NCBI GenBank assembly: GCA_964462785.1
Contig: CAYWZA010000008.1
Location: 1 to 40,375, forward strand
Source: JACQKA01 sp964462785
GTDB lineage: Bacteria; Patescibacteriota; Minisyncoccia; Phycocordibacterales; UBA2100
DNA length: 40,375 bases
Direction of reading: 5' to 3'
A program made the position numbers and the translations under genes. This document shows, in pieces, positions 16,660-24,854 of this stretch. Within the stretch, counting starts at the first letter, position 1. Each line of letters begins with the position of its first letter. Below the pieces are notes generated by a model that saw only the letters and a list, made by a program, of their open reading frames with translations, had not been told where the DNA came from and searched no databases.

Positions 16660-16680
16660 TAGTAAGACCTTACTAGTATA
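16660..16680 (-). promoter_or_regulatory. Promoter and palindromic operator of the Cys-rich gene
   Basis: TATACT (16675-16680 on the minus strand) is followed at once by the palindrome TAGTAAGACCTTACTA (16660-16675; 7-bp arms, 2-base centre). This covers the predicted transcript start. The position is that of a repressor operator. No clear -35 box was seen, which is compatible with an activator-dependent promoter. Confidence 0.5.
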
Positions 16681-16699
16681 CCCTAGAGACATGCCCTCG

Positions 16700-17830
16700 C
16701 TAGTGCATGTGCGCATGGGTGTGCATATGTTTTACTTCCGGAAAACCGCTCTTCCACCGAGAAAATACTAGGACTGCAAGAATGGTTGTGATTGGTACCG
16801 CCAATACTAATCCAATCGAGCCGATGACAGTGCGTACCATCTCCGTTGCAATAACCTCCCGATTAATGACCGTAAGAAGTCCCCCGTCTGCAAAGGAAAA
16901 TAGCAGCAGCAGTGGGAGCGCTGCGCCAGTGTATGCCAGCACCAGTGTGTTTACCAGAGCGCCTACGTGCTCTTTTCCGACTCGCATTGCTCGCCGATAC
17001 ACATCCATGGGCGGCAATGCATCATTTGCCAGCATAAGCTCCCGAACAACGGCAACTTGCGTAATCGCGATATCGTCGAGTGCACCGAGCGCGCCTATGA
17101 TGACCGCGGCGAGCAGTAACCCGACAAAATTGAGCTGCCCACCGGTGTTTAGATTAAGATACATCGACTCATCTGAAGAGAGCCCCGTAAGTGAAGCAAT
17201 CTCGACAACACCATATGCAATAATGCCTGTCATAGCGACAGCAAGCACGGTTCCACCAAAAGCAACGGTCGACCCCTTATTGAATCCGTGGGTGAAGAAG
17301 ATGGCAAAGAACAACACCGCGGATGCAACTGCAACACTTACGGGAACGGGTGGATACCCCGCAACTAGCAGTGGAATTAATATATATGCAATCGTAAGCA
17401 GACTTCCTGCAAGTGCGAGTAGTGACCGTGCCCCCTGTATACCGCCAAAGGCGATAATCACCAGTCCGAATAGCACACCAAGAAGCACCAAGACAGGACG
17501 ACGATCAACCTCCTGCACCGTGTATTGCTCAGTTCCATTAATATCCTTTACGTAGCGCAGGAAAAATACATCCCCCTCAGCAAGTTGGATGTAATCATTC
17601 TTGAACGTAAGCGTCTCCCCCGCACGCTCCTCGGAGAGAATCTTTACTTCGAGTGTCTGCACCGTATTTTTTGTATTCGTACCGAAAAACGGTTCTTCTC
17701 GTGTACCCAGAATTTCTAGCACCTCAGCTCGCAAAATCCCCTGCTCATCTTGGTACAGCTCCTGAGCACGAATCACCTGCGTGGGTACCCACAGCAAAAC
17801 TGCCAGCATGCATGCTGCGACTATTTTCAT
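16700..17830 (-). CDS. YibE/F family membrane protein
   Basis: A 376-residue protein of the YibE/F-like family, whose role is not established. It has an N-terminal signal-like helix ending at about residue 22, an extracytoplasmic beta-rich segment to about residue 110, then eight or so helices. GALGALDDIAITQVAVVREL and GKEHVGALVNTLVLAYTGAA are conserved family segments. The C terminus is MHTHAHMH-like, a likely metal-binding tail. TAGGAT lies six bases before the ATG, inside an imperfect TAGGGT-N6-ACCCTA dyad (17830-17847). The next gene downstream is the Cys-rich protein. Confidence 0.88.
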   Translation of the reverse strand: MKIVAACMLAVLLWVPTQVIRAQELYQDEQGILRAEVLEILGTREEPFFGTNTKNTVQTLEVKILSEERAGETLTFKNDYIQLAEGDVFFLRYVKDINGTEQYTVQEVDRRPVLVLLGVLFGLVIIAFGGIQGARSLLALAGSLLTIAYILIPLLVAGYPPVPVSVAVASAVLFFAIFFTHGFNKGSTVAFGGTVLAVAMTGIIAYGVVEIASLTGLSSDESMYLNLNTGGQLNFVGLLLAAVIIGALGALDDIAITQVAVVRELMLANDALPPMDVYRRAMRVGKEHVGALVNTLVLAYTGAALPLLLLFSFADGGLLTVINREVIATEMVRTVIGSIGLVLAVPITTILAVLVFSRWKSGFPEVKHMHTHAHMH

Positions 17831-17871
17831 AGGGTTATCCTACCCTACAGCTATGTGCTTGGGAAACACTG

Positions 17872-17919
17872 GAGCATGCTGAAAAACCCGCGTAGACAGG
17901 GAAGGGTTTTGAAACATGC
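17872..17919 (-). terminator. Hairpin after the four-helix membrane gene
   Basis: GAGCATG...AAAACCC on the minus strand pairs with GGGTTTT...CATGCTC, giving an imperfect stem with a run of T after GGG. It lies between the stop at 17921 and the yibE start. Confidence 0.45.
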
Positions 17920-17920
17920 T

Positions 17921-18316
17921 CTACACGTGGAGGAAACCGAAACCAACACCTGTAAGATATGCACCAATGAGGATAGCCGCGAGACTGCCCGCAAGATACC
18001 ATGTCGGTGTCGCAAATCGCTTCACAAACTTCTGCATCTCTTTTGTCGGCATGAGCAGGTACACAACACCCTCGATGGCAAGCATCCACCCAATGAGCGC
18101 GATGATGCCGTCCGGCGAGCTCGATACGCCATTCGGATACGCAAGAATGACCGCCAAACCGGCAAGCAACTCAAGAAAGCCGAGCAGCATCACCATGGGG
18201 CGATTCAGCATCAGCTGCTTTAGTGCCGGCATAAATGCCGTACGGCGTACAACAACAATAAGTCCGACGATTAAAAAATAAAGCCCGAGGAGCTGAGTCA
18301 ATTCGAATGTAACCAT
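17921..18316 (-). CDS. Hypothetical four-helix membrane protein
   Basis: I do not recognise a family. From MVTFELTQLLGLYF (131 residues) the protein has four hydrophobic segments: about 8-24, 44-64, 70-90 and 108-128. The last contains AGSLAAILIGAYLTGVGFG. The frame is open further upstream; an ATG at 18364 would add a hydrophobic stretch (YYLVGIILIIS). I prefer 18316 because TTTAAT lies seven bases before it. It is bounded by a strong terminator upstream (18404-18457) and a hairpin downstream, so it is probably monocistronic. Confidence 0.6.
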   Translation of the reverse strand: MVTFELTQLLGLYFLIVGLIVVVRRTAFMPALKQLMLNRPMVMLLGFLELLAGLAVILAYPNGVSSSPDGIIALIGWMLAIEGVVYLLMPTKEMQKFVKRFATPTWYLAGSLAAILIGAYLTGVGFGFLHV

Positions 18317-18403
18317 ACTAATGATTAAAATAATGCCGACTAAGTAATACCTATACGATAGCATGCATCTCAGAACACCACGCTGGGGGGGGTGTGGATG
18401 AGC

Positions 18404-18457
18404 AAAAGACCGCCCCGTGAGATGACGACATTCGTCTATCTCACGGGGCGGTCTTTT
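18404..18457 (-). terminator. Strong intrinsic terminator of the DUF5667-like gene
   Basis: A perfect 20-bp stem pairs 18404-18423 with 18438-18457 (arms rich in CCGCCCCGTG), with an inner GACG/CGTC extension. It is flanked by A and T runs, so it could act on either strand. It begins 25 bases after the minus-strand gene ending at 18483. Confidence 0.9.
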
Positions 18458-18482
18458 GTGATCGGCAAAACAGAAATGATTT

Positions 18483-19157
18483 TTACAGCTCAACTTCAAT
18501 CGAAGCTCCTGTGGATGCCTTGCTCGGTGATTCGCGTACCTCTGATTTCCCTGTTACTGATCCTTCGCCTTTCATCGTACCGCCATCCACCTGCAGGTTT
18601 CCTGTGACGGTGATGTCGGTCGATCCATCCAAATCGACATCGGCTGTATCGAGTGATGCCTTACCTGTTGCCTTGCCGGTCCCCTGCTCGCGTGCGGAGA
18701 CGCTCGACTTTTCAAGAACGTGCGGAATGACGAATGCCCGCGCGTGTTCGCTTGCCTGTGAATTGTTCTCGGCAAAAATTTCTGCGTGCATGTCTGCAAT
18801 CTCAGAGAGATGCGCTTGGATACGCGCCGCTATATCTGCGTGCCCGGCTGCCTCCAGCGATTCCATTGCCTTCATTGCAGCATCAGCATGCTCGCTAAAC
18901 TCCGCTCCCAATTCTGTAGCAATATCCGCCTCTACGGTGCCGCGTGATTTGAGTTTCTGCACTTCTTCCAGTCGACGCGACGCGAGCTCAGCCTCCCACT
19001 CTGCATCAGCCTCAGCTGACGTTGCAAGTACTCCGCGCACCTGTTCATTAACGCGGATCTTCACCGGATACAATACGTCTCCCGGCACTGATCCCTCCGC
19101 TGCAACTGACGCCCCGCCACCGAGGGCAAGCATCAGCACCACAATGAGTCCAACCAT
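18483..19157 (-). CDS. Secreted DUF5667-like helical protein
   Basis: A 224-residue exported protein. Residues 1-20 are a signal peptide (hydrophobic, ending SVAAEG). The sequence SVPGDVLYPVKIRVNEQVRG matches the DUF5667 pattern found in CPR and other bacteria. A charged helical region follows to about residue 150. The C-terminal 70 residues are Gly/Ser/Thr-rich with DGSTDITVTGNLQVDGGTMKG, which looks like a beta-structured or unstructured tail. The function is unknown. An AT-rich stretch precedes the start without an obvious Shine-Dalgarno. Confidence 0.75.
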   Translation of the reverse strand: MVGLIVVLMLALGGGASVAAEGSVPGDVLYPVKIRVNEQVRGVLATSAEADAEWEAELASRRLEEVQKLKSRGTVEADIATELGAEFSEHADAAMKAMESLEAAGHADIAARIQAHLSEIADMHAEIFAENNSQASEHARAFVIPHVLEKSSVSAREQGTGKATGKASLDTADVDLDGSTDITVTGNLQVDGGTMKGEGSVTGKSEVRESPSKASTGASIEVEL

Positions 19158-19237
19158 ATACTTGATTTCTATTATTTATTAACATTTTTAACCTCATCCC
19201 CGTATATTAGACGTGTACGGGGGGCGTCCCATTACAC

Positions 19238-20041
19238 CTACTCGGCGTGCACTCCGCGCACGGGCGCTCCTTCAGCCCAGAAAACATGCGTAAACACCTT
19301 GCGCCCATTGCCAAGGTCGCGCTCAAAGAGCGCCGCACGTCCGTCTGCTGAACGGCGGATTTCCCTGCCCCATTCGCTTCGATTTTCAGTATCAATATCG
19401 GGCATGCGTGCGCTTGATGCAGCAGTCTGACTCACGGTCGTTGTGGTGTCGAGATGCGCGTAGATCGTCTCAAGCATTTCGTAATCGTGCGCATTTGGGT
19501 GCTGATTATCAACGGGATTGTTGGTGTAATCCATGCAGGTGCCGAGATTTGCGTTTGTGAAGTTTTCATCCTGGTGATCCAACCCGAAGATGTGCCCGAC
19601 CTCTTGGCACGTGACAAGATTCCTCCACGCGGGGGTGTTGTATGTCGGTGTGTTGAAGTACGTGTCGTTAAGCTTCACTGTACCCTGAGTGATGTGGTCA
19701 CCTGATGCCCAGATAGATGCAATACCGAGCCACCCATTGTTGCCGTATTTTGCGTTACACACTTCGCCCTGTCCCGCCTTTGGTCTGCAGGTCTTTGGGC
19801 TGCGCAGATTGCTACCAGGGACAATAGTGGTATCGAGTACCGCGGAAGCGCTCCAATCAGATGACGCTTGCGCGAGCGTAGCGTCCCACACGCCTGAGAC
19901 GTTGTCGCCAAGCTTGATGGTAAATGGATTAGATGTGCGCGCCCAATGATAGGGACCCCACGCATGATCCGCTTGTGCAACAGATGCGGTCGCACCCATG
20001 AGCACGACCCCTGCAATCACCATGAAAATATTTTTATACAT
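19238..20041 (-). CDS. Secreted metzincin-like metalloprotease with Gln in place of the first zinc His
   Basis: A 267-residue exported protein with a signal peptide ending at about residue 24 (VAQA/DHAWG). The segment CQEVGHIFGLDH (145-156) matches the metzincin zinc signature HExxHxxGxxH except that glutamine replaces the first histidine. A Met-turn-like GTCMDYT follows at 167-173. The fold resembles matrixin or reprolysin-type proteases. The glutamate and two histidines remain, so it may still bind zinc weakly or be a non-peptidase relative. Four cysteines (85, 95, 145, 169) could form disulfides. The C-terminal 60 residues are not recognised. It is followed by the DUF5667-like gene on the same strand. 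Confidence 0.8.
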   Translation of the reverse strand: MYKNIFMVIAGVVLMGATASVAQADHAWGPYHWARTSNPFTIKLGDNVSGVWDATLAQASSDWSASAVLDTTIVPGSNLRSPKTCRPKAGQGEVCNAKYGNNGWLGIASIWASGDHITQGTVKLNDTYFNTPTYNTPAWRNLVTCQEVGHIFGLDHQDENFTNANLGTCMDYTNNPVDNQHPNAHDYEMLETIYAHLDTTTTVSQTAASSARMPDIDTENRSEWGREIRRSADGRAALFERDLGNGRKVFTHVFWAEGAPVRGVHAE

Positions 20042-20102
20042 GTATGTTTGTTATCTGGTAGTAGGCGCATAGTACCACACAACATGCAGTGCGACAAACA
20101 AA

Positions 20103-20142
20103 AACCGCGCACAGTGCTCCAAAAGGAGCGCTGTGCGCGGTT
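20103..20142 (-). terminator. Intrinsic terminator of the oxidoreductase gene
   Basis: AACCGCGCACAG and CTGTGCGCGGTT extend through an inner GCTCC/GGAGC stem to about 18 pairs with an AAAA loop. On the minus strand it is followed by TTTTTGTTTG. It lies 30 bases after the stop at 20172. Confidence 0.92.
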
Positions 20143-20171
20143 GTATTGATTCGTTCCGTTCATGGAAGTGC

Positions 20172-23100
20172 TCAATGCGGTACTTTTTCACGAAACCGCT
20201 TCAGCAGCAATTCCGCTTTCGCCTTCGCTTTTTTGACACTCTCGTGCTTCACATACCCGTATCCGCGGATATCTTCCGGAATACGCAGCAGCAAGACGGC
20301 AGTGTCGTAGCATTTCGTATTGATTCCTTTGAGTACCTCGTCAACGAGCTCTTCATACCACGTGATAAGCTCACGTTCTTCAATGCGCTCGCGGGTGTAT
20401 CCGAATGGATCCGCCCACGTACCGCGCACACGCTTGCCTTTTGAGAGCAACCGCATCGCAGTAAAAATCCACGATCCGTATTCGCCTTTTACGGGCAATC
20501 CGGTGCGTGTGTCTTTTTTGGAGAAGAGTGGTGGCGCGAGCATGATGCTCCGCTTCCCTTTCTTTCCGCCAAACGCATGATCGAGTTGTTTCTCAAACTC
20601 GCCATTGCTGTAGAGCCGTGCCACTTCGTACTCATCTTTATACGCGAGCAGCTTAAAGTAATTTGCAATCACCGCATCAAGTAGCGGCGCGGGGGCATCG
20701 TCCGCAGCATGCTGTGTTTGTGCTACTTGTGCCACGAGCGTGCTGTAGCGTGTTGCATACAGTGCATCTTGATACTGCACCAGCTCATGCGTGAAGCGTT
20801 TGATACGCTCCGACCGCAGTCGAGGTGCCGTGCGCTCAGCAATCGCGTGTTTCCATTTCCACGAGAAACTTTGCATCACAATCGGGTGCGCGCAGGCAAA
20901 TCGCCCGCAGGTAAATGCGGCAAGATTTTCCTCCGCCTCAACCCCATTGAGATAGATCGCTTCGCGAATCGCATCGCTCTTGATCGGAATCACGCCAAGC
21001 TGGTATGCATACCCGAGCAGAAAGAGATTTGTCGCGATGGAATCACCAAACAATTCGGTCACATACGACGCAGCTTCCACGAAGTGCGCGTGTGTGTCCC
21101 CGAGTGTATTGGAAATTTTCGTGCGCATCTCAATTTTCGGCAGTCGCGCATTTCGATTATGTATGAACTCCGCCGTCGGCGTATCGTCCACATTTACTAT
21201 TGCGTGCGTCCTGCCACGCTTCTGCATTGCCATACTTTCGGCACTGGTCGATGCAATCATGTCGCACCCTAAAAGCACATCTGCCTCACCCCACGGTATT
21301 CGTGGTGAGTGAATAGCCTGGTCTCCGGGCGCAATACGCACATGGCTCGATACAGCACCGTATTTCTGGCTCAGCCCGGTAATAGAGAGCCCCGAGGCTT
21401 TCATACCCGAGAGATGAGCGGCGGTTGAAATGATTTGCTCCGCAGTCATAACACCCGTACCACCAATACCCATCAATAGAATATTGTGTGGTGCTTGCAC
21501 TTCGGTAAACGCCGGCTCCGGTAGAGGCCATCGCCCCATTTCTTTTACAAGCTCCGTGCGCGAATCCAGCTCTGCACCATCAAGGAAAACAAAGCTCGGG
21601 CAGAAACCCTTCACGCAGGAATAATCCTTATTGCAACTTGATTGGTTGATGCGCCGCTTTTGCCCAAAAGGTGTGTCGACCGGCTCTATCGAGAGACAGT
21701 TCGACTGCTTAGAGCAATCGCCGCACCCTTCGCAGACGCGCTCATTGATTACAACGCGTGTCGTGGGGTCAGGCATCGTCCCGCTCTTGCGGCGACGACG
21801 CTTTTCCGCAGCGCACGTCTGATCGTAAATCAGAATCGAAACGCCGCTCTCTTTGATCAGCTCGTCCATGACCGCGTCCATGTCGGAGCGCGGATAGACT
21901 TTCGCATTGGGCGCGAGTTCGCTTTGTGCGTATGCGTGCGGATTCTCCGCAACTATAACGATGCGCGATACTCCTTCACCATACATCTGCCACGTGATAC
22001 GCGGTACGGTGAGTACGCCATTAATTTTCTGACCGCCGGTCATTGCAATGGCGTCATTAAAGAGAATCTTGTAGACGATCCCTTTGTCAGGATAGTTCGC
22101 ACTCCATGCAATCGCCTCGCGAATCGCGAGCGAGCCGGAGTGGAAATATGTGCCATCGCCCATGTTAACGAAGACACTCTTTTCACACACAAACGGCAGC
22201 GAGCCGAAAGCCGGCGCACCTTCGCCGCCCATCTGTGTCACTAGTACTGTCGGGCGATCCGGCATCCACTGCGCCATGTAATGGCAGCCAATTCCCGCAA
22301 GCGCTTTCGTGCCTTCGGGCACTTTAGTGGATGTGTTGTGCGGACAACCAGAACAATAGAACGGCACACGCTCGAGTTGCGAGGGCGCATGCGCCACCCG
22401 ATCGAGCGCGGTGAGTTCTTCCGCTCGTGTTTTTATTTCCTCATGATTGTGCCAATCAATGCAATACGTCTGCGCGATTGCCGCGGCAATCTGCGCCGCA
22501 GAAAGTACGCCCGTATTGGGCAAGAGTACTTTGCCATACGCATCCATCTTGCCGGAAATAGGTGGTTGATAATACCGCCCATAGAGCGCTTTTTTGATTT
22601 GGTCCTCAACGATTGGTTCCTTCTCTTCAATCACTAGCACACGCCGCGCACGCCCAATGAGGGTATCCAATCCGGATCCCACCATCGATAACGGCCACGG
22701 CATGCCGACACGAAACACGACAATATGCATATCCTGCCGCTTGCGCTCATCGATACCGAGGAGGCGCAGCGCCTCGAGTGTCTCTGCATATGCGTGCCCG
22801 CTCGCAACAAGTGCGAGGCGAGCATATCCCGCGTCGTGCGTGAGTGCGTTGATACCATTTGCATCAGCAAACACTTTCGCACGCTCGAGACGTTTCCATT
22901 TCGCCAGCTCTTGATCGAGTGGCTTGTCAGAAAGTTTGATGTGCAAATTCTCAGAACTGTATGGTAGCGGCGGTATGTCGAACTGCATGTGCGGATCCAC
23001 ATCGATCGTCGCCGATGCTTCGCACACATCCGTTACCACTTTAAACCCCACCCAACCGGCAGCACACCGCGACATCTCAAATCCACACAACGCAAAGTTA

Positions 23101-23642
23101 AGCACTTCTTGCACCGAACTCGGCGCAAGAACGGGCATACCTGCATGTATGAATCCCTGTTCACTCTGATGCGCGGTGGTGGAAGACTTGCAGGCATGAT
23201 CATCTCCCGCAACGGCAATGACGCCGCCATGGGGATGCACACCGGCAAGGTGCGCATGCTTGATGGCATCAAGCGACCGATCGAGACCGGGACCTTTGCC
23301 AAACCACATGCCAAACACGCCATCATAGCGAGCCCCTTTAAAGAAGCTGGCTTGTTGCGTCCCCCACACAGCATCTACCGCAAGCTCTTCGTTGAGCCCC
23401 ATGCGAAATGTCACATTGGATTCCTTAAGAGCACCAATGCGATCCGCTTTCGAAAAGTAATTGATGAGTGTTGCAACCGGCGATCCGGGATACCCGGAAA
23501 CATATCCGGCTGTGTTGAGCCCGTTTGCCCTGTCGCGCGCGCGCTGCACCATTGGTGCGAGCACGAGCGCTTGATTGCCATTCAAGAATTTGCGTTCCTT
23601 CTGATCCGGCACCGAAAAGCGGAGCCGTTCTATATCCTTCAT
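20172..23642 (-). CDS. Fused indolepyruvate-type 2-oxoacid:ferredoxin oxidoreductase
   Basis: A 1156-residue single-chain enzyme predicted to decarboxylate an aryl or branched 2-oxoacid to acyl-CoA while reducing ferredoxin. The N-terminal pyrimidine-binding half begins GYVSGYPGSPVATL and includes GLNEELAVDAVWGTQQ. CSGCPHNTS lies near 432, and the thiamine-diphosphate site has GDGTYFHSGSLAIRE near 494 and a later MTGGQ. Cysteine motifs CEGCGDC...C (about 634-646) and CNKDYSCVKGFC suggest iron-sulfur binding. The gamma domain starts at about 722 (LMGIGGTGVMTAEQ). The length matches the long fused forms known in proteobacteria. A strong GGGAGGAG site precedes the ATG. No ferredoxin gene lies nearby. 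Substrate is uncertain. Confidence 0.92.
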   Translation of the reverse strand: MKDIERLRFSVPDQKERKFLNGNQALVLAPMVQRARDRANGLNTAGYVSGYPGSPVATLINYFSKADRIGALKESNVTFRMGLNEELAVDAVWGTQQASFFKGARYDGVFGMWFGKGPGLDRSLDAIKHAHLAGVHPHGGVIAVAGDDHACKSSTTAHQSEQGFIHAGMPVLAPSSVQEVLNFALCGFEMSRCAAGWVGFKVVTDVCEASATIDVDPHMQFDIPPLPYSSENLHIKLSDKPLDQELAKWKRLERAKVFADANGINALTHDAGYARLALVASGHAYAETLEALRLLGIDERKRQDMHIVVFRVGMPWPLSMVGSGLDTLIGRARRVLVIEEKEPIVEDQIKKALYGRYYQPPISGKMDAYGKVLLPNTGVLSAAQIAAAIAQTYCIDWHNHEEIKTRAEELTALDRVAHAPSQLERVPFYCSGCPHNTSTKVPEGTKALAGIGCHYMAQWMPDRPTVLVTQMGGEGAPAFGSLPFVCEKSVFVNMGDGTYFHSGSLAIREAIAWSANYPDKGIVYKILFNDAIAMTGGQKINGVLTVPRITWQMYGEGVSRIVIVAENPHAYAQSELAPNAKVYPRSDMDAVMDELIKESGVSILIYDQTCAAEKRRRRKSGTMPDPTTRVVINERVCEGCGDCSKQSNCLSIEPVDTPFGQKRRINQSSCNKDYSCVKGFCPSFVFLDGAELDSRTELVKEMGRWPLPEPAFTEVQAPHNILLMGIGGTGVMTAEQIISTAAHLSGMKASGLSITGLSQKYGAVSSHVRIAPGDQAIHSPRIPWGEADVLLGCDMIASTSAESMAMQKRGRTHAIVNVDDTPTAEFIHNRNARLPKIEMRTKISNTLGDTHAHFVEAASYVTELFGDSIATNLFLLGYAYQLGVIPIKSDAIREAIYLNGVEAEENLAAFTCGRFACAHPIVMQSFSWKWKHAIAERTAPRLRSERIKRFTHELVQYQDALYATRYSTLVAQVAQTQHAADDAPAPLLDAVIANYFKLLAYKDEYEVARLYSNGEFEKQLDHAFGGKKGKRSIMLAPPLFSKKDTRTGLPVKGEYGSWIFTAMRLLSKGKRVRGTWADPFGYTRERIEERELITWYEELVDEVLKGINTKCYDTAVLLLRIPEDIRGYGYVKHESVKKAKAKAELLLKRFREKVPH

Positions 23643-23758
23643 CTGCTCCTCCCTTTTCTTTCATGTGTGCGCACCAAATAAGCTCTGTAAGCTCATTATT
23701 TATATTTCAACGTGCGCCTTCTCTACCGCTCCCAGCTAACCACGAAAATCTGCCTATT

Positions 23759-24415
23759 TCAATGGATATCGGCAACGCGCACAAGCTCGGCAAACACAAC
23801 AAGCCGGCGATCATACATGCGCTGGTGGGCGCTCCATTCACCGTCGCAGGTAATGAGATTGAGCCGCACTCCGTCGTTGCTTGCAAAAATGTCTCCGAGC
23901 GGGAAAGCCTCCCATGGGTAGCTTGCCACACCACGCACTATGAATTGCATGCGCATACCATCGTCAGTCTCAACAATCATCACGTCTCCGGCACGCAATT
24001 CGCCAAGGCGCGCGAACACTCCCGGCAATCCCAATCCGTTCGTCACATGACCATCCATGACCGCGCTCCCCTGCTCCCCTGGTCGTACGCCGAACTTGTA
24101 CCACCCGACATCCGCATAGCGATTCGGCACCGCCATATTGCCGCTTGCGCCTTTGCCCACCGGCTCTACCGCAGCATCAACATCGATTGCAGGAATGATC
24201 AGGCGCGCGGGCGGCGCAGTGGTGTGATCATATACCACTGCGCCACGCGTCATCACGTGTGCACTCGCGCGCGCCACAGACACTTGCGCCCCACCGTCAA
24301 TCGCATCGGCTTCAGCTTCTGTGGGGGCATACACAAGTGCATGACTCAATGTGACCACCAACACACTCCATGCGAGCACACCCCCGCCAAGAAGACATGT
24401 TCTTATCCACGACAT
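23759..24415 (-). CDS. Sortase A
   Basis: A 218-residue membrane-anchored transpeptidase. Residues about 7-29 are an N-terminal signal anchor. The catalytic domain begins RLIIPAIDVDAAVEPVG, with catalytic His in MDGHV (H123), Cys in LITCDG (C190) and Arg in YDRRLVVF (R204). Sortases cleave LPxTG-like signals and join proteins to a surface acceptor. It starts 12 bases after the VPNTG-substrate gene on the same strand, so the two form an operon. The sortase at 24855 is its diverged paralogue. The letter A in the call only distinguishes the two and is not a class. Confidence 0.92.
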   Translation of the reverse strand: MSWIRTCLLGGGVLAWSVLVVTLSHALVYAPTEAEADAIDGGAQVSVARASAHVMTRGAVVYDHTTAPPARLIIPAIDVDAAVEPVGKGASGNMAVPNRYADVGWYKFGVRPGEQGSAVMDGHVTNGLGLPGVFARLGELRAGDVMIVETDDGMRMQFIVRGVASYPWEAFPLGDIFASNDGVRLNLITCDGEWSAHQRMYDRRLVVFAELVRVADIH

Positions 24416-24427
24416 TTAACGTGTCTG

Positions 24428-24715
24428 TTATTGGATATCATCTCGCGCCAAATTCCTGTCGCGCAAGTAGGCTGCTCCTGCTACGACGATGAGCGCCGCT
24501 GCGGCAAGCAATACAATGAGCGTCGTTGTATCACCGCCGACACCGGTGTTCGGCACCCCAGGAATAGTGGTGGTTGCTCTCGTTGTCGTGCTAGTGGTGG
24601 TTCCTAAGGTTGTCGTCTGCGCAAGTGCCGGAATCGCAAATAACAACGTATAGAGCACTGCGCTACTTACGACTGCACTGATTGTTGCTGGTAAGGAAAG
24701 TAACTGTTTACGCAT
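24428..24715 (-). CDS. Minimal sortase substrate: signal peptide, Thr-rich stub, VPNTG, anchor helix
   Basis: A 95-residue precursor. Residues 1-32 form a signal peptide (cleavage after ALA likely). Residues 33-53 are almost only Thr with Ser, Gly, Pro (TTTLGTTTSTTTRATTT). The sorting signal is VPNTG (54-58), followed by a membrane helix (64-83) and a charged tail YLRDRNLARDD. After signal and sortase cleavage only about 25 residues would remain. I start at the ATG at 24715 (MRKQLLSLP); an ATG at 24733 is possible. It is cotranscribed with the downstream sortase and is its probable client. Confidence 0.82.
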   Translation of the reverse strand: MRKQLLSLPATISAVVSSAVLYTLLFAIPALAQTTTLGTTTSTTTRATTTIPGVPNTGVGGDTTTLIVLLAAAALIVVAGAAYLRDRNLARDDIQ

Positions 24716-24819
24716 ACTAATTATTTTTTGCATTGGTATATAATTTCGACCCAATGAATACGCGCACTGTATCGCAGCACAATGAATCATCGGTGATGAA
24801 ATAACTTCATGAAGAAAAA

Positions 24820-24848
24820 GTGACAAATTATTTTTTTTCGTTTACTAT
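24820..24848 (+). promoter_or_regulatory. Promoter of the second sortase, predicted leaderless
   Basis: GTGACA (24820-24825), 17 bases, TACTAT (24843-24848), then six bases to the GTG start at 24855. Both boxes are near consensus. Transcription should begin at or within a base of the start codon. Confidence 0.65.
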
Positions 24849-24854
24849 GCTCCC

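Noticed and set aside
23525..24607. 360-codon plus-strand frame opposite the first sortase
   Set aside because: It covers the sortase and intergenic DNA in reverse; it is His/Arg/Cys-rich without domain features, while the minus-strand frame has a full sortase triad.
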